38,392 nt of DNA, from NCBI GenBank assembly GCA_042408415.1, contig JBHORE010000150.1, forward strand, positions 1 through 38,392. Reading direction: 5' to 3'. Positions 7,776-15,715 of this stretch are shown here, piece after piece (the stretch's first letter is position 1; each line of letters begins with the position of its first letter). Under the pieces are notes generated by a model that was not told the origin of the DNA, did no database searches, and saw nothing but the letters and a program-made list of their open reading frames with translations. The stretch is from Thermobaculum sp042408415. GTDB taxonomy: Bacteria > Chloroflexota > Chloroflexia > Thermobaculales > Thermobaculaceae. The translations under genes and the position numbers were made by a program.

Positions 7776-9020
7776 ATGAAAGTTGAGCACTTTGAATCGA
7801 TCTTGAGAGCTCGGCAGGAGTTCCCATCCGTAACTGCACCAGGCGCTCCCGTGTTTTTCGATAATCCTGGAGGTACGCAGGTACCACATCAGGTTGCGGA
7901 GGCTATATCTTACTATTTGACACATAACAATGCTAACTCGCATGGAGCCTTTGAAAACAGTAAAAAGACAGACGCCTTAGTAGAAGATGCGCGTCAAGCT
8001 ATGGCAGATTTTCTAGGAGCCAATTCTCATGAGGAGATAGTGTTCGGCCCAAACATGACTACTCTCACCTTTTCTATTAGTCGAGCCTTGGGTAGGATCC
8101 TGCAACCTGGTGATGAGATCGTGGTTACAACCCTAGATCATGATGCCAATGTTGCGCCCTGGCTATTGTTGGCTGAGGATAAGGGGCTTACGATTCGGAC
8201 AGTGGATATCAATCCGGAGGATTGCACACTTAGTGTTGATTCCCTACATGGGGCTGTAAGTCCTCGCACCCGTATCATAGCTGTAACCTATGCGTCCAAC
8301 GCAGTTGGAACTATAGTCGACGTACAAAACATAACTAGAATAGGACACGAGGTAGGAGCACTTGTCTTTATAGACGCTGTTCATTATGCAGCGCATGGGC
8401 CAATCGATGTAACGGCTATCGGATGTGATGTGCTGGCTTGTTCAGCCTACAAGTTCTTTGGGCCACATGTAGGCGTGCTCTATATTCGACGAGATCTCTC
8501 GGAAATGCTTAGACCTTATAAGGTCAGGCCAGCATCTAATAAGCCGCCCTATAAGTGGGAGACTGGGACTCCAAGCTACGAACTTTTGGCAGGAATTACC
8601 CCTGCTGTGGATCATATAGCCTCTCTAGGGAGTGGGAATACTAGGAGGGAGAGAATCCTATCTGCTATGCATACTATTCAAGAATATGAAGCCTATATAG
8701 GTAAGCCGTTGCTGGAAGGATTGCTTTCTTTACCAGTGAACATCTATGGTATTAGAGATCTGAATAGATGGCATGAGAGGGTTGCCACATTCGCTTTTAG
8801 GTGTGAAAGTATCCATCCTCGGAATATGGCTCAGATGCTGGCTGAAAGGGGATTTAATGTATGGGATGGAAACTATTATGCCCTCTCGCTTATGCAGAGG
8901 CTGGGACTTGAAGATAGTGGTGGGGCAGTGCGCATAGGGTTGGCCCACTATAATACACGTGAAGAGGTTGATCGTTTCCTTAATGCCCTAGAGGATATTG
9001 TAGTGGGTAGTGGTGTTTAG
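7776..9020 (+). CDS. Class V aminotransferase, cysteine-desulfurase-like without the catalytic cysteine
   Basis: A 414-aa PLP enzyme of the SufS/isopenicillin-epimerase superfamily, resembling the VC1184-type desulfurase-like subfamily. It has H122 in DHDANVAPW (stacks on PLP), D200 in FIDAVHYAAH, and Schiff-base K226 in CSAYKFFGPHVG. In SufS the sulfur-accepting Cys lies on a loop near residue 364. Here that loop reads NVWDGNYYAL with no Cys, so persulfide formation by the normal route is unlikely. An amino-acid lyase, epimerase or other PLP reaction is more likely. AAGGAG lies ten bases before the ATG. The HAD gene follows after two bases. Confidence 0.87.
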   Translation: MKVEHFESILRARQEFPSVTAPGAPVFFDNPGGTQVPHQVAEAISYYLTHNNANSHGAFENSKKTDALVEDARQAMADFLGANSHEEIVFGPNMTTLTFSISRALGRILQPGDEIVVTTLDHDANVAPWLLLAEDKGLTIRTVDINPEDCTLSVDSLHGAVSPRTRIIAVTYASNAVGTIVDVQNITRIGHEVGALVFIDAVHYAAHGPIDVTAIGCDVLACSAYKFFGPHVGVLYIRRDLSEMLRPYKVRPASNKPPYKWETGTPSYELLAGITPAVDHIASLGSGNTRRERILSAMHTIQEYEAYIGKPLLEGLLSLPVNIYGIRDLNRWHERVATFAFRCESIHPRNMAQMLAERGFNVWDGNYYALSLMQRLGLEDSGGAVRIGLAHYNTREEVDRFLNALEDIVVGSGV

Positions 9021-9022
9021 AA

Positions 9023-9892
9023 GTGAAGTATAGGATGATTGCCCTTGACCTGGATGGTACCTTGCTGGATTCTCATGGCCGCGTACGTCCCCGTGTAAAA
9101 GAGGCTGTTAGGAAGGCAATAGATCTTGGAGTTATAGTGACTATTGCCACTGGCAGGAGATTGCATTTTGCCCAGAAGATAGCTGAGGAGATTGGTATAG
9201 ACGTGCCGCTTGTCCTTCATGGTGGTACCCTCATCCAGGACTCCGCTACGGGAGAGGTGATCTACGAGGACGTAATGTCCCCAAGATTGGTACAAGAGGC
9301 TGTAGAACTTGTTGTAAATTACGGTCATCAGCCAGTGTTATTTGTGAGCCCTTCCGTGGGGGGTGGACTATTGGCTGGACCACCAGAGAAGGACAGCATT
9401 CTAGCATCGCAGTATCTGAACAGTCAGCGCAACGTGAAACGACTGTCGTACGACGAGCTCGCGAGGGCCGAGCATGTGCTTAGCGTTTGGGTGATAGAAG
9501 ATCATGATGTACTTGGGCCTCTTTACGAAGCAGTTGTCAAGAGGTCCTACTACAAGGTTCTGCTGTGGGAGCCAGAGCCTGACAAGCCAGATACCGGCTA
9601 CTTACTAGATATACTCAACGTAGGGGCCTCCAAAGCCAAGGCACTGAGACACTTAGCTGCTAGCTATGGCATCCGTATGGAGGAGGTCATGGCTATAGGA
9701 GATCAGATAAACGATCTTGAAATGATGGAGGCAGCGGGTCTAGGGGTAGCCATGGGTAATGCCATATTACCCGTAAGAGAGCTCGCTAATGCTGTTGTAA
9801 GTTCGAACGATGAAGATGGCGTGGCAGAAGCTATCGAAAGATTCGTCCTCTCTGAGGGGGCTGTAGGGGATGAGGCGCAGGTTCGAAGGTAG
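9023..9892 (+). CDS. HAD-superfamily hydrolase, Cof type (likely sugar-phosphate or cofactor phosphatase)
   Basis: A 289-aa Cof/type IIB HAD phosphatase. Motif I is ALDLDGTLLDS at about 7-17 (nucleophile and acid/base Asp pair), motif II is the Thr in TIATGR, motif III is the Lys in GASKAKAL, and motif IV is AIGDQINDLEMM with two Mg-binding Asp. The central insert is the Cof-type cap that sets specificity, so the substrate is unknown. The GTG start at 9023 lies two bases after the aminotransferase stop with no clear ribosome binding site, which suggests translational coupling. Confidence 0.9.
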   Translation: MKYRMIALDLDGTLLDSHGRVRPRVKEAVRKAIDLGVIVTIATGRRLHFAQKIAEEIGIDVPLVLHGGTLIQDSATGEVIYEDVMSPRLVQEAVELVVNYGHQPVLFVSPSVGGGLLAGPPEKDSILASQYLNSQRNVKRLSYDELARAEHVLSVWVIEDHDVLGPLYEAVVKRSYYKVLLWEPEPDKPDTGYLLDILNVGASKAKALRHLAASYGIRMEEVMAIGDQINDLEMMEAAGLGVAMGNAILPVRELANAVVSSNDEDGVAEAIERFVLSEGAVGDEAQVRR

Positions 9893-10643
9893 ATCTGTGA
9901 TAGTAACGGGTGGCACAAGTGGTATAGGTCTCGAGATAGCGATCAGCTTCCTGAGAGAAGGTGCAAGCGTTTTGATCACGGGTAGGGATAGAGAAAGGGG
10001 TAAGGATGCTGAGACTCGTCTCACCTCTTTAGGTCCTTGTTGCTTCATATCAGCTGATGCCTCCAGTGTCGACGATGTGGAGTCAGTCATGGAGCGAGTG
10101 GTAGCTTTGTATGGTGGGCTGGATGTGCTAGTGAACAACGCAGGAGTGGGGCTAGTGGCCCCCATATCGGAAACCAGCGAGGACGACTGGGACCGTATTA
10201 TGGATGTGAACGTGAAGGGTTACTTCCTGCATGCACGCGCAGCCTTGCCCTTGCTTGCCGAACGGAAGGGCTGTATGGTGCACGTGGCTTCGGATGCTGG
10301 CCTGATCGGGGAGAGGATGGCTGGTGCTTACTCCGTGAGCAAGGCCGCTGTGATCATGCTCTCCAAGATGTTCGCGCTGGATGGAGGGCCGCTGGGTGTC
10401 CGCTCCAACTGCGTATGCCCTGGAGACACCACTCCCGGAATGAGACATATGATATTGCCGGGTGGGAAGATGAGACCTAATGATCACTGGCATGCATGGC
10501 CGCTACCACCGATCGGCAGGTATGGCACGGCGGAGGATGTAGCCTCTGCCGTGGCCTTCCTCGCATCCGATGAGGCAAGCTTCTGCAGCGGCGCCGTGCT
10601 TCTTGTAGATGGAGGTATGCGTGCAGGCTTCCTCGATAGGTAG
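9870..10643 (+). CDS. Short-chain dehydrogenase/reductase (SDR)
   Basis: A 257-aa classical SDR with TGGTSGIG near residue 14, VNNAGVG near 88, catalytic Ser in HVASDAG and Tyr-Lys in YSVSKAA, and the usual C-terminal LLVDGGM. GRDRERG after beta-2 suggests NADP(H) use. It overlaps the HAD gene by 23 bases in another frame, with GAGGGGG nine bases before the ATG, and probably belongs to the same transcript (7776-10643). From about 10050 onward its third positions are visibly richer in G and C than those of its neighbours, a possible sign of transfer. Substrate unknown. Confidence 0.87.
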   Translation: MRRRFEGRSVIVTGGTSGIGLEIAISFLREGASVLITGRDRERGKDAETRLTSLGPCCFISADASSVDDVESVMERVVALYGGLDVLVNNAGVGLVAPISETSEDDWDRIMDVNVKGYFLHARAALPLLAERKGCMVHVASDAGLIGERMAGAYSVSKAAVIMLSKMFALDGGPLGVRSNCVCPGDTTPGMRHMILPGGKMRPNDHWHAWPLPPIGRYGTAEDVASAVAFLASDEASFCSGAVLLVDGGMRAGFLDR

Positions 10644-10780
10644 CGATAATCTGGGTTAGATTTATTTGCTCCTGCTTGCTAACTGGGTAGTGCAGAATAG
10701 AATTATGCGCATTGATCTAGCTGACAACATCCTTTTACCCCCTTAGGTACACGGAACTATTCTTGGATTTCAAGTCAAAC

Positions 10781-10819
10781 TGTGTAGTATGCATGAACAC
10801 CGTGCGTATTTCCTACACA
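10781..10819 (+). other. Long imperfect hairpin upstream of the tRNA
   Basis: TGTGTAG (10781-10787) pairs with CTACACA (10813-10819), and ATGCATG (10789-10795) pairs with CGTGCGT (10801-10807) using two G-U pairs. No T run follows, so it is not a standard terminator. The rest of 10644-10833 shows no gene. The hairpin might end SDR transcripts or bind a protein; its role is unknown. Confidence 0.35.
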
Positions 10820-10833
10820 AACATCATCTGCAT

Positions 10834-10842
10834 TGCTATAAT
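10834..10842 (+). promoter_or_regulatory. Extended -10 promoter of the CAU tRNA
   Basis: TGCTATAAT is a perfect extended -10, with a start expected about five bases before the tRNA. The -35 is weak (TACACA near 10814). Confidence 0.6.
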
Positions 10843-10853
10843 TATTTTTGCAT

Positions 10854-10926
10854 GGGCTCGTAGCTCAGCGGTTAGAGCAAGCGGCTCATAACCGCAAGGT
10901 CGCAGGTTCGAATCCTGCCGAGCCCA
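10854..10926 (+). tRNA. tRNA with CAU anticodon (elongator Met most likely)
   Basis: A 73-nt cloverleaf. The acceptor is GGGCTCG/CGAGCCC with discriminator A, the anticodon loop is CTCATAA (CAU) on a GCGG/CCGC stem, and the T arm is GCAGG TTCGAAT CCTGC. The 3' CCA is not encoded. The anticodon stem lacks the three G-C pairs of initiator tRNA. The sequence resembles elongator Met, but an Ile2 tRNA modified to lysidine cannot be excluded. Confidence 0.93.
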
Positions 10927-10928
10927 CC

Positions 10929-10955
10929 GGCCGCGAGAGCGGCCTTTTGCTTTTT
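10929..10955 (+). terminator. Terminator of the CAU tRNA
   Basis: GGCCGC-GAGA-GCGGCC hairpin (10929-10944) followed by TTTTGCTTTTT. Confidence 0.85.
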
Positions 10956-11042
10956 AAGCTAAACTTTGCATACGCTAGCCTCATATGTGCCTTTTGTGGG
11001 ATATACTTTCATCAGGAAGTATCCTATAAATGGTAAAGCAGA

Positions 11043-12503
11043 ATGTTCCCAAGTATCCGATCCTTTTTGGCATTTAGCTATACGGTCACAGTACTGCTTA
11101 TAGTCTCAGCTCTCAGCGTGGGAATAGAGCATATAGTAGAGCGCACCCTGCACGATTCTATCGATGGTTCCTTAAAAGAATACTCCCAGCAAGTATCTCA
11201 GTACTTGGTGTCAGACACCGATACCGATATAGCTGAACAGATCGAACGGCTGATAGCTGTAATAAACTTGGGGCGGCAGAGTGAGGAGAGTGTCCAGCTC
11301 AGATTATATGGTCCTGATGGACTACCCCTAGCTCCCACCATAAGTGATACGAACATTCCTGATGCTAATCCTGGTTTCCTCAAGAGAGTTAAGCGTCCTG
11401 TGCTGCAGACCATGATGCTGGACGATGGCAGTAGGATGAGGGTGCTTACTAGACCCATCAAATACGGGACTGAGGTGCTTGGTTACCTGCAGGTTGGTAG
11501 GAGTCTTGAACCTGTTGACAGGATACTTGCTAGGTTAAAGACCATACTTATACTTGGCGGAGCAGTGGCTTCGGTATCCGCAGGAGTATTGGCATATTTC
11601 CTGGCATGGCAGGCGCTTAGGCCATTCTCTCGCATTGTAGAGGATACGCGTAAGATTGGTGTTGATGATCTTAGTAAGAGATTGCCTGCAGACTATGGAG
11701 TACTTGAGGTCAATAGACTAGCTCGTACTTTCAACTCCCTGTTAAACAGACTTGAGAAGGCTTTTGAAAGCCAAAAGAGATTTGTAGCAGACGCCTCTCA
11801 TGAGCTCCGCACTCCTTTGACAACCATTAGGGGGAATGCGGAAGTGATGCTCATGGATCCAACTCTACCTCCTGATGTCAGGGAAGGGCTAGAGAACATA
11901 CGTGGTGAAGTGTCTAGGTTAAGTCGTCTGGTCTCTAATCTGTTGATGCTGGCGAGAGCAGATGCTGGACAGGTAAATCTGACGTACAGACCGGTCAATC
12001 TGCATGATGTAGTTTTGGATACTCTCAAGCAGATGCACACCTCTATTGACGGTCTATCTGTAAGGCTTGAGCGTGAAGATCAGGTGATGGTATCTGGTGA
12101 TGCTGATCAGCTCAAACAGGTGATGCTGAATCTACTGGATAATGCATTCAAATATACACCTAAAGGCGGCAGTGTTTATGTGTCGGTATATGCCGAACCT
12201 CCATGGGCCAAGGTTGAGATCAGGGATACGGGGATAGGTATAGCTCCATCTGAGCTTAATAGAATATTTGAGAGGTTTTATAGATCTAGCAAAGCTCCCA
12301 AAGGTGCGGGTAGTGGCCTGGGGCTCTCTATAGCTCAATGGGTAATAAGGGCTCACAACGGACGTATAACTGTCAGTAGCAAGCAAGGGGAGGGAAGTAC
12401 CTTTACTGTATGGTTACCTCTCTTTGAGAGTGACTCTACATATAATCGCGAAGAAGAAAGACACTCTAGTGCACAGACTCAAAGTTTAGCTCCCAATTTA
12501 TAA
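11043..12503 (+). CDS. Membrane sensor histidine kinase (HAMP-HisKA-HATPase)
   Basis: A 486-aa kinase. Transmembrane helix 1 is near 10-28, an extracytoplasmic sensor region spans about 30-165, helix 2 is near 167-188, HAMP is 189-242, and HisKA has the phospho-acceptor H253 in ASHELRTPLTTIRG. The ATPase domain has the N box NLLDNAFKYTPKGG near 363, the G1 box DTGIGIAP near 395 and the G2 box GAGSGLGLS near 421. It should autophosphorylate in response to an envelope signal. The following gene is a degenerate receiver and not a DNA-binding regulator, so the true partner may be elsewhere, for example the orphan OmpR protein at 22435. The ATG has only a weak ribosome binding site. Confidence 0.93.
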   Translation: MFPSIRSFLAFSYTVTVLLIVSALSVGIEHIVERTLHDSIDGSLKEYSQQVSQYLVSDTDTDIAEQIERLIAVINLGRQSEESVQLRLYGPDGLPLAPTISDTNIPDANPGFLKRVKRPVLQTMMLDDGSRMRVLTRPIKYGTEVLGYLQVGRSLEPVDRILARLKTILILGGAVASVSAGVLAYFLAWQALRPFSRIVEDTRKIGVDDLSKRLPADYGVLEVNRLARTFNSLLNRLEKAFESQKRFVADASHELRTPLTTIRGNAEVMLMDPTLPPDVREGLENIRGEVSRLSRLVSNLLMLARADAGQVNLTYRPVNLHDVVLDTLKQMHTSIDGLSVRLEREDQVMVSGDADQLKQVMLNLLDNAFKYTPKGGSVYVSVYAEPPWAKVEIRDTGIGIAPSELNRIFERFYRSSKAPKGAGSGLGLSIAQWVIRAHNGRITVSSKQGEGSTFTVWLPLFESDSTYNREEERHSSAQTQSLAPNL

Positions 12504-12607
12504 CCCTCTTCTAACCTTCAAGTAACTTGTCTGTAACGGGATAAGTGTATCTTTGCCTTGAGACTTATTTTCTTCCGGCCATAACGAATGGCAAGGGGGG
12601 AAGAGAA

Positions 12608-13000
12608 GTGGACAGAAAGAGGGTCATCCTTATAGGTGATCGTTGGGAGACACAGATGCTTGCGGCGTGCGCACTTGAAGGTGCTGGATACGATGCTATC
12701 ACCTTATTTGACAAGAGAAGAGCTGTTGAGGCTGTAAAAGACATCAAGCCTGATCTTGTCCTTCTTGATATGGATCTGCCCAAGCTGAGGTCAGTTCAAA
12801 TAGTACGCTCTCTTCGTAGAGATGCAGCTACGCAGAATGTGCCTATAATAGGTATAGTATCCTCTGGAGAGGAACAAGCTGTGGTGGGGAGGTTTAATGG
12901 CTTAGCGGATGTCTTCCCACAGCCTTTCGACAAGAGAACTCTTCTACGTAAGGTTAGGAAAGTTCTAAGGGATGGTAGAACTGAGAGAAACGGACGCTGA
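12608..13000 (+). CDS. Stand-alone receiver domain, degenerate
   Basis: A 130-aa single-domain CheY-like protein. The start is GTG 12608 with GGGGGG seven bases upstream, not the longer frame from 12545. The phospho-acceptor D54 (LVLLDMDLP) is kept, but the acidic pair is reduced to D11 followed by R12 (LIGDRW), and the conserved Lys of the K-P-F motif is replaced by Gln105 (VFPQPFD). S85/S86 occupy the Thr/Ser switch position. Loss of the Lys usually uncouples phosphorylation from the conformational switch, so this may act as a constitutive or phosphorylation-independent adaptor. It lies between the kinase and the HtrA-like gene, which it overlaps by 29 bases. Confidence 0.85.
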   Translation: MDRKRVILIGDRWETQMLAACALEGAGYDAITLFDKRRAVEAVKDIKPDLVLLDMDLPKLRSVQIVRSLRRDAATQNVPIIGIVSSGEEQAVVGRFNGLADVFPQPFDKRTLLRKVRKVLRDGRTERNGR

Positions 13001-14111
13001 GGAGCAGGATAACTCCGATAAGCGTCAACCCCGCTTTACTTATGTTTCTATTATACTGTTGCTGATAGGAGCACTTGTATGCGGTGCCCTTGCAGGTGGC
13101 ATGGCAGGCTTTGCCCTTTCCAGAAGGGGCTATCCCACTATGACCTCGGGGCAGCCCCTCAGTCAAATGAACCCTGCTGACGTTGTAAAATCCTCAGAAC
13201 CATACATGGTCACTATCACAACTCCCACCAGCCCAGAGCAAGGTAGAGGACAAAGGACTTTGCTTGGTAATGGTGTGGTTATGAACCTCGATGGTTACAT
13301 ACTCACTACTAGTCAGGTCCTCCAGAGATATGACCAAGTGCAGGTAGTCTTCTATGATGGACGCTCAGCAAGAGGAGTGTTAGTAGCTGCTCCTGATCAG
13401 GACACCGGGTTGGCGGTGATAAAAGTGAGCGTACCTGTTCCAAAAGAACCTGTTTTTGCAGATCCAAACTCGATAGAGACTGGTACCCAAGTTATTGCCC
13501 TTGGAATCTCGCGGAATGGAGCGGGGGTTACTGCTGATATGGGTATCATAGGCTCGATAGGATTTCAGAATAACATAGGCGGGGCCCAGATGGCAGATAA
13601 CCTTATTTGGACAGATGCCAAGGCACCAGAGGTGGCGTTAGGAGGTCCGGTAGTCAATTTAGCTGGGGAAATTATAGGTGTAACGGTGGCTGTGGATAAC
13701 AGAGGATGGTCACTGGTATTGCCTGCCAATACGGCACGCAATATCGCGCAGCGGTTACTCAAGACGGGTGCAGGTCCAAGGGCAAGCCTAGGTATATATT
13801 ACGTCACGGTAACCCCACAACTTGCCCAACTTAGAGGACTGGATCAGTCAGGAGCACTAATCACTGCGGTGTTGCCAGATTCACCAGCAGATAGAGCTGG
13901 CCTGAAGCCTGGCGACTTGATAATCTCACTTGATGGCAGGGTAGTCAATGAGAAGCAGACGCTTGAGTCTTTGCTGGCGGCCAAGCGTCCAGGTGAGACT
14001 GTACATTTGCAGGTCATTCGCAAGGGCACAGTCAACAGGTATACTGTTCTACTTGCTCGTAAACCCGCACCTGGAGCTACTCCTACAGTAGTAGCCACTC
14101 CCAGTCCCTGA
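12972..14111 (+). CDS. HtrA-like membrane protein with PDZ domain and no catalytic triad
   Basis: A 379-aa protein with a short cytosolic tail, one membrane anchor near 22-49, a trypsin-like fold at about 68-264 and a PDZ domain at about 270-360 (PADRAGLKPGDLIISLDG). Aligned by eye to DegP/HtrA, all three triad positions are changed: the NHV motif is SQV (Q115), TDLAV is TGLAV (G146), and GNSGGP is VALGGP (L223). It is therefore predicted to be a pseudoprotease that binds but does not cut, perhaps a sensor, chaperone or scaffold outside the membrane. It probably shares a transcript with the kinase and receiver. The C-terminal tail is rich in Pro and Thr. Confidence 0.86.
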   Translation: MVELRETDAEEQDNSDKRQPRFTYVSIILLLIGALVCGALAGGMAGFALSRRGYPTMTSGQPLSQMNPADVVKSSEPYMVTITTPTSPEQGRGQRTLLGNGVVMNLDGYILTTSQVLQRYDQVQVVFYDGRSARGVLVAAPDQDTGLAVIKVSVPVPKEPVFADPNSIETGTQVIALGISRNGAGVTADMGIIGSIGFQNNIGGAQMADNLIWTDAKAPEVALGGPVVNLAGEIIGVTVAVDNRGWSLVLPANTARNIAQRLLKTGAGPRASLGIYYVTVTPQLAQLRGLDQSGALITAVLPDSPADRAGLKPGDLIISLDGRVVNEKQTLESLLAAKRPGETVHLQVIRKGTVNRYTVLLARKPAPGATPTVVATPSP

Positions 14112-14124
14112 CTATCAAGAAACT

Positions 14125-14910
14125 CTAAGCTGAGGCACCTGAGTAGTGCCGTATGCCTTGATGCCAGAACCATCTCGAGAACAATAGAAGTGCTATAGAT
14201 AGCATGATAGCACCTACTAGCAGCTGCCAAGTAATCTTGCCAGTAAGTGCCTGTGCAGGCACGGTCACAGCAAATGCCACTGGTACCAAAAAGGTGAGTG
14301 CTGCCCTTAGAGGTTGGGGATATATAGTTATTGGCCATCTTCCAGCCTGATACATGCTCTCAAAGATCACAAGCAGGTTTTCTACTCTTATAAACCAAAA
14401 TGCTAGCGTTGCAAGCGAGAGAAGGAAGCTATAGACGATCACACTTCCTGAGAACAATACTATCCCAAAGCTTACAGCTTGGTATATACCTATGCTGTTA
14501 CCTATTTGTACTAGGGCTATGATTATAACTGCTATGCCCAATCCTACGTCGAACAGACGCCATATCTCTAATTGCCGAGTGCTGACGTAGACCTGCGAGT
14601 CTAGGGGTTTAGTTAGAGCAAAATCCAGTGTGCCTTGTCGCACATCTTCCATGAATCTCTCTAAGCTGGGTCTTACGATAAGCCCCACAATTCCACCTAT
14701 AAGGATGTAAACTCCAAGCACTGCTAGGAGCTCCTCTGGCAACCACCCGTCGAGATTATCTGTTTGCCCGAAGACGATTGCCAAACCTCCCAACCCCGTC
14801 AAAAGCCCTACTACTGATTGAAATGCTTGAACAAAGAAATTGGTTCTATACTGGAGCTCACTTATCAATCCTATACGGAAGAATGTACCAAGCAACCTAG
14901 CATATCTCAT
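14125..14910 (-). CDS. ABC-2 type transporter permease (second permease of the operon)
   Basis: A 261-aa membrane protein with about six hydrophobic segments, of the ABC-2 family that comes as paired half-permeases with one ATPase. Features are RPSLERFMEDVRQGTLDFAL and YPQPLRAALTFLVPVAFAVTVPAQAL, typical of this group. It probably pairs with the permease at 14912-15715, whose stop lies one base upstream of its ATG. The operon likely exports a drug, lipid or sugar compound; the substrate is unknown. It converges with the HtrA-like gene with only 13 bases between. Confidence 0.87.
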   Translation of the reverse strand: MRYARLLGTFFRIGLISELQYRTNFFVQAFQSVVGLLTGLGGLAIVFGQTDNLDGWLPEELLAVLGVYILIGGIVGLIVRPSLERFMEDVRQGTLDFALTKPLDSQVYVSTRQLEIWRLFDVGLGIAVIIIALVQIGNSIGIYQAVSFGIVLFSGSVIVYSFLLSLATLAFWFIRVENLLVIFESMYQAGRWPITIYPQPLRAALTFLVPVAFAVTVPAQALTGKITWQLLVGAIMLSIALLLFSRWFWHQGIRHYSGASA

Positions 14911-14911
14911 G

Positions 14912-15715
14912 TCATGCTCCTACTGCTGAGTATCTACTTATTCCCAGTGTCCAGATGAATCTAAATGCTACAAGACTTACAAACAGCCATAACGCTTGTA
15001 TCGCGAAACCCAACAGGACTTGCATAGGAGTTAGCCTTCCTAGAACTATCTCTGTAGGAAATGCTACTGCCCACTTAAAAGGTAGGATATTCGCTAGCAT
15101 CTCCAACGGACGAGGTAAGAGCGAAAGCGGTGTCATCTGCCCAGAGAGGAATAAGAAAAGCGTGCTGTATATCTGATTGATAGCTGAGGTACGCGTGACC
15201 CAGAATCCTATTAATCCTATTGTCCATTCCATGACAAAGCGCATGAGAAACGCCGATATCAAGGAAGGAAAGAATACAACTATGTGCCATACATGAGGGT
15301 GGAACTCCGCATGGAAAGCCCATCCTATCAGAAGTGCTGACGGCAAAATTAGAGCGAATGTTATGGCCTTATATGAGATGTTCCATGCAACATCCTCGTG
15401 TATTGGATGAATGGGGCGTAGGAGCTTGGGAGAAAGTTGTCCGCTACGTATGCGTTCCCCCATCTCCCATATCACCCAAGTGAAAGTTGTCTGTTCAACT
15501 ATAAGCAGCGCAATGAAGTAGGCCGCAAAGTCACCTGAACTATAACTTCCGACTTGCCCTCCTTGAGATTTTGCTACAGTTACCCATACAACAAGAGGTA
15601 TTAGCACCCAGACTAATGACGAAAATGCCCATATCAGAAGGGATGCTCTGTACTGCAATTGCATAGCTACCACTATCTTCATGTAAGAGTAGTAGATATC
15701 GAATAGCCTTTTCAT
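14912..15715 (-). CDS. ABC-2 type transporter permease (first permease of the operon)
   Basis: A 267-aa membrane protein with about six membrane segments. LRPIHPIHEDVAW and SLLPRPLEMLANILPFKWAV are characteristic of the paired ABC-2 permeases. Its ATG overlaps the ATPase stop as ATGA (15712-15715), a sign of coupled translation. With the neighbouring permease and the ATPase it should form a heterodimeric exporter in the cytoplasmic membrane. Confidence 0.87.
   Translation of the reverse strand: MKRLFDIYYSYMKIVVAMQLQYRASLLIWAFSSLVWVLIPLVVWVTVAKSQGGQVGSYSSGDFAAYFIALLIVEQTTFTWVIWEMGERIRSGQLSPKLLRPIHPIHEDVAWNISYKAITFALILPSALLIGWAFHAEFHPHVWHIVVFFPSLISAFLMRFVMEWTIGLIGFWVTRTSAINQIYSTLFLFLSGQMTPLSLLPRPLEMLANILPFKWAVAFPTEIVLGRLTPMQVLLGFAIQALWLFVSLVAFRFIWTLGISRYSAVGA

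Noticed and set aside
10848..11036. A 62-aa open frame reading VAQRLEQAAHNRKVAGSNPAEPTG
   Set aside because: This is the well-known translation artefact of a tRNA gene, here the CAU tRNA at 10854.
12545..12607. A 21-residue N-terminal extension on the receiver protein
   Set aside because: The GGGGGG site before GTG 12608 and the normal receiver start argue for the shorter protein.
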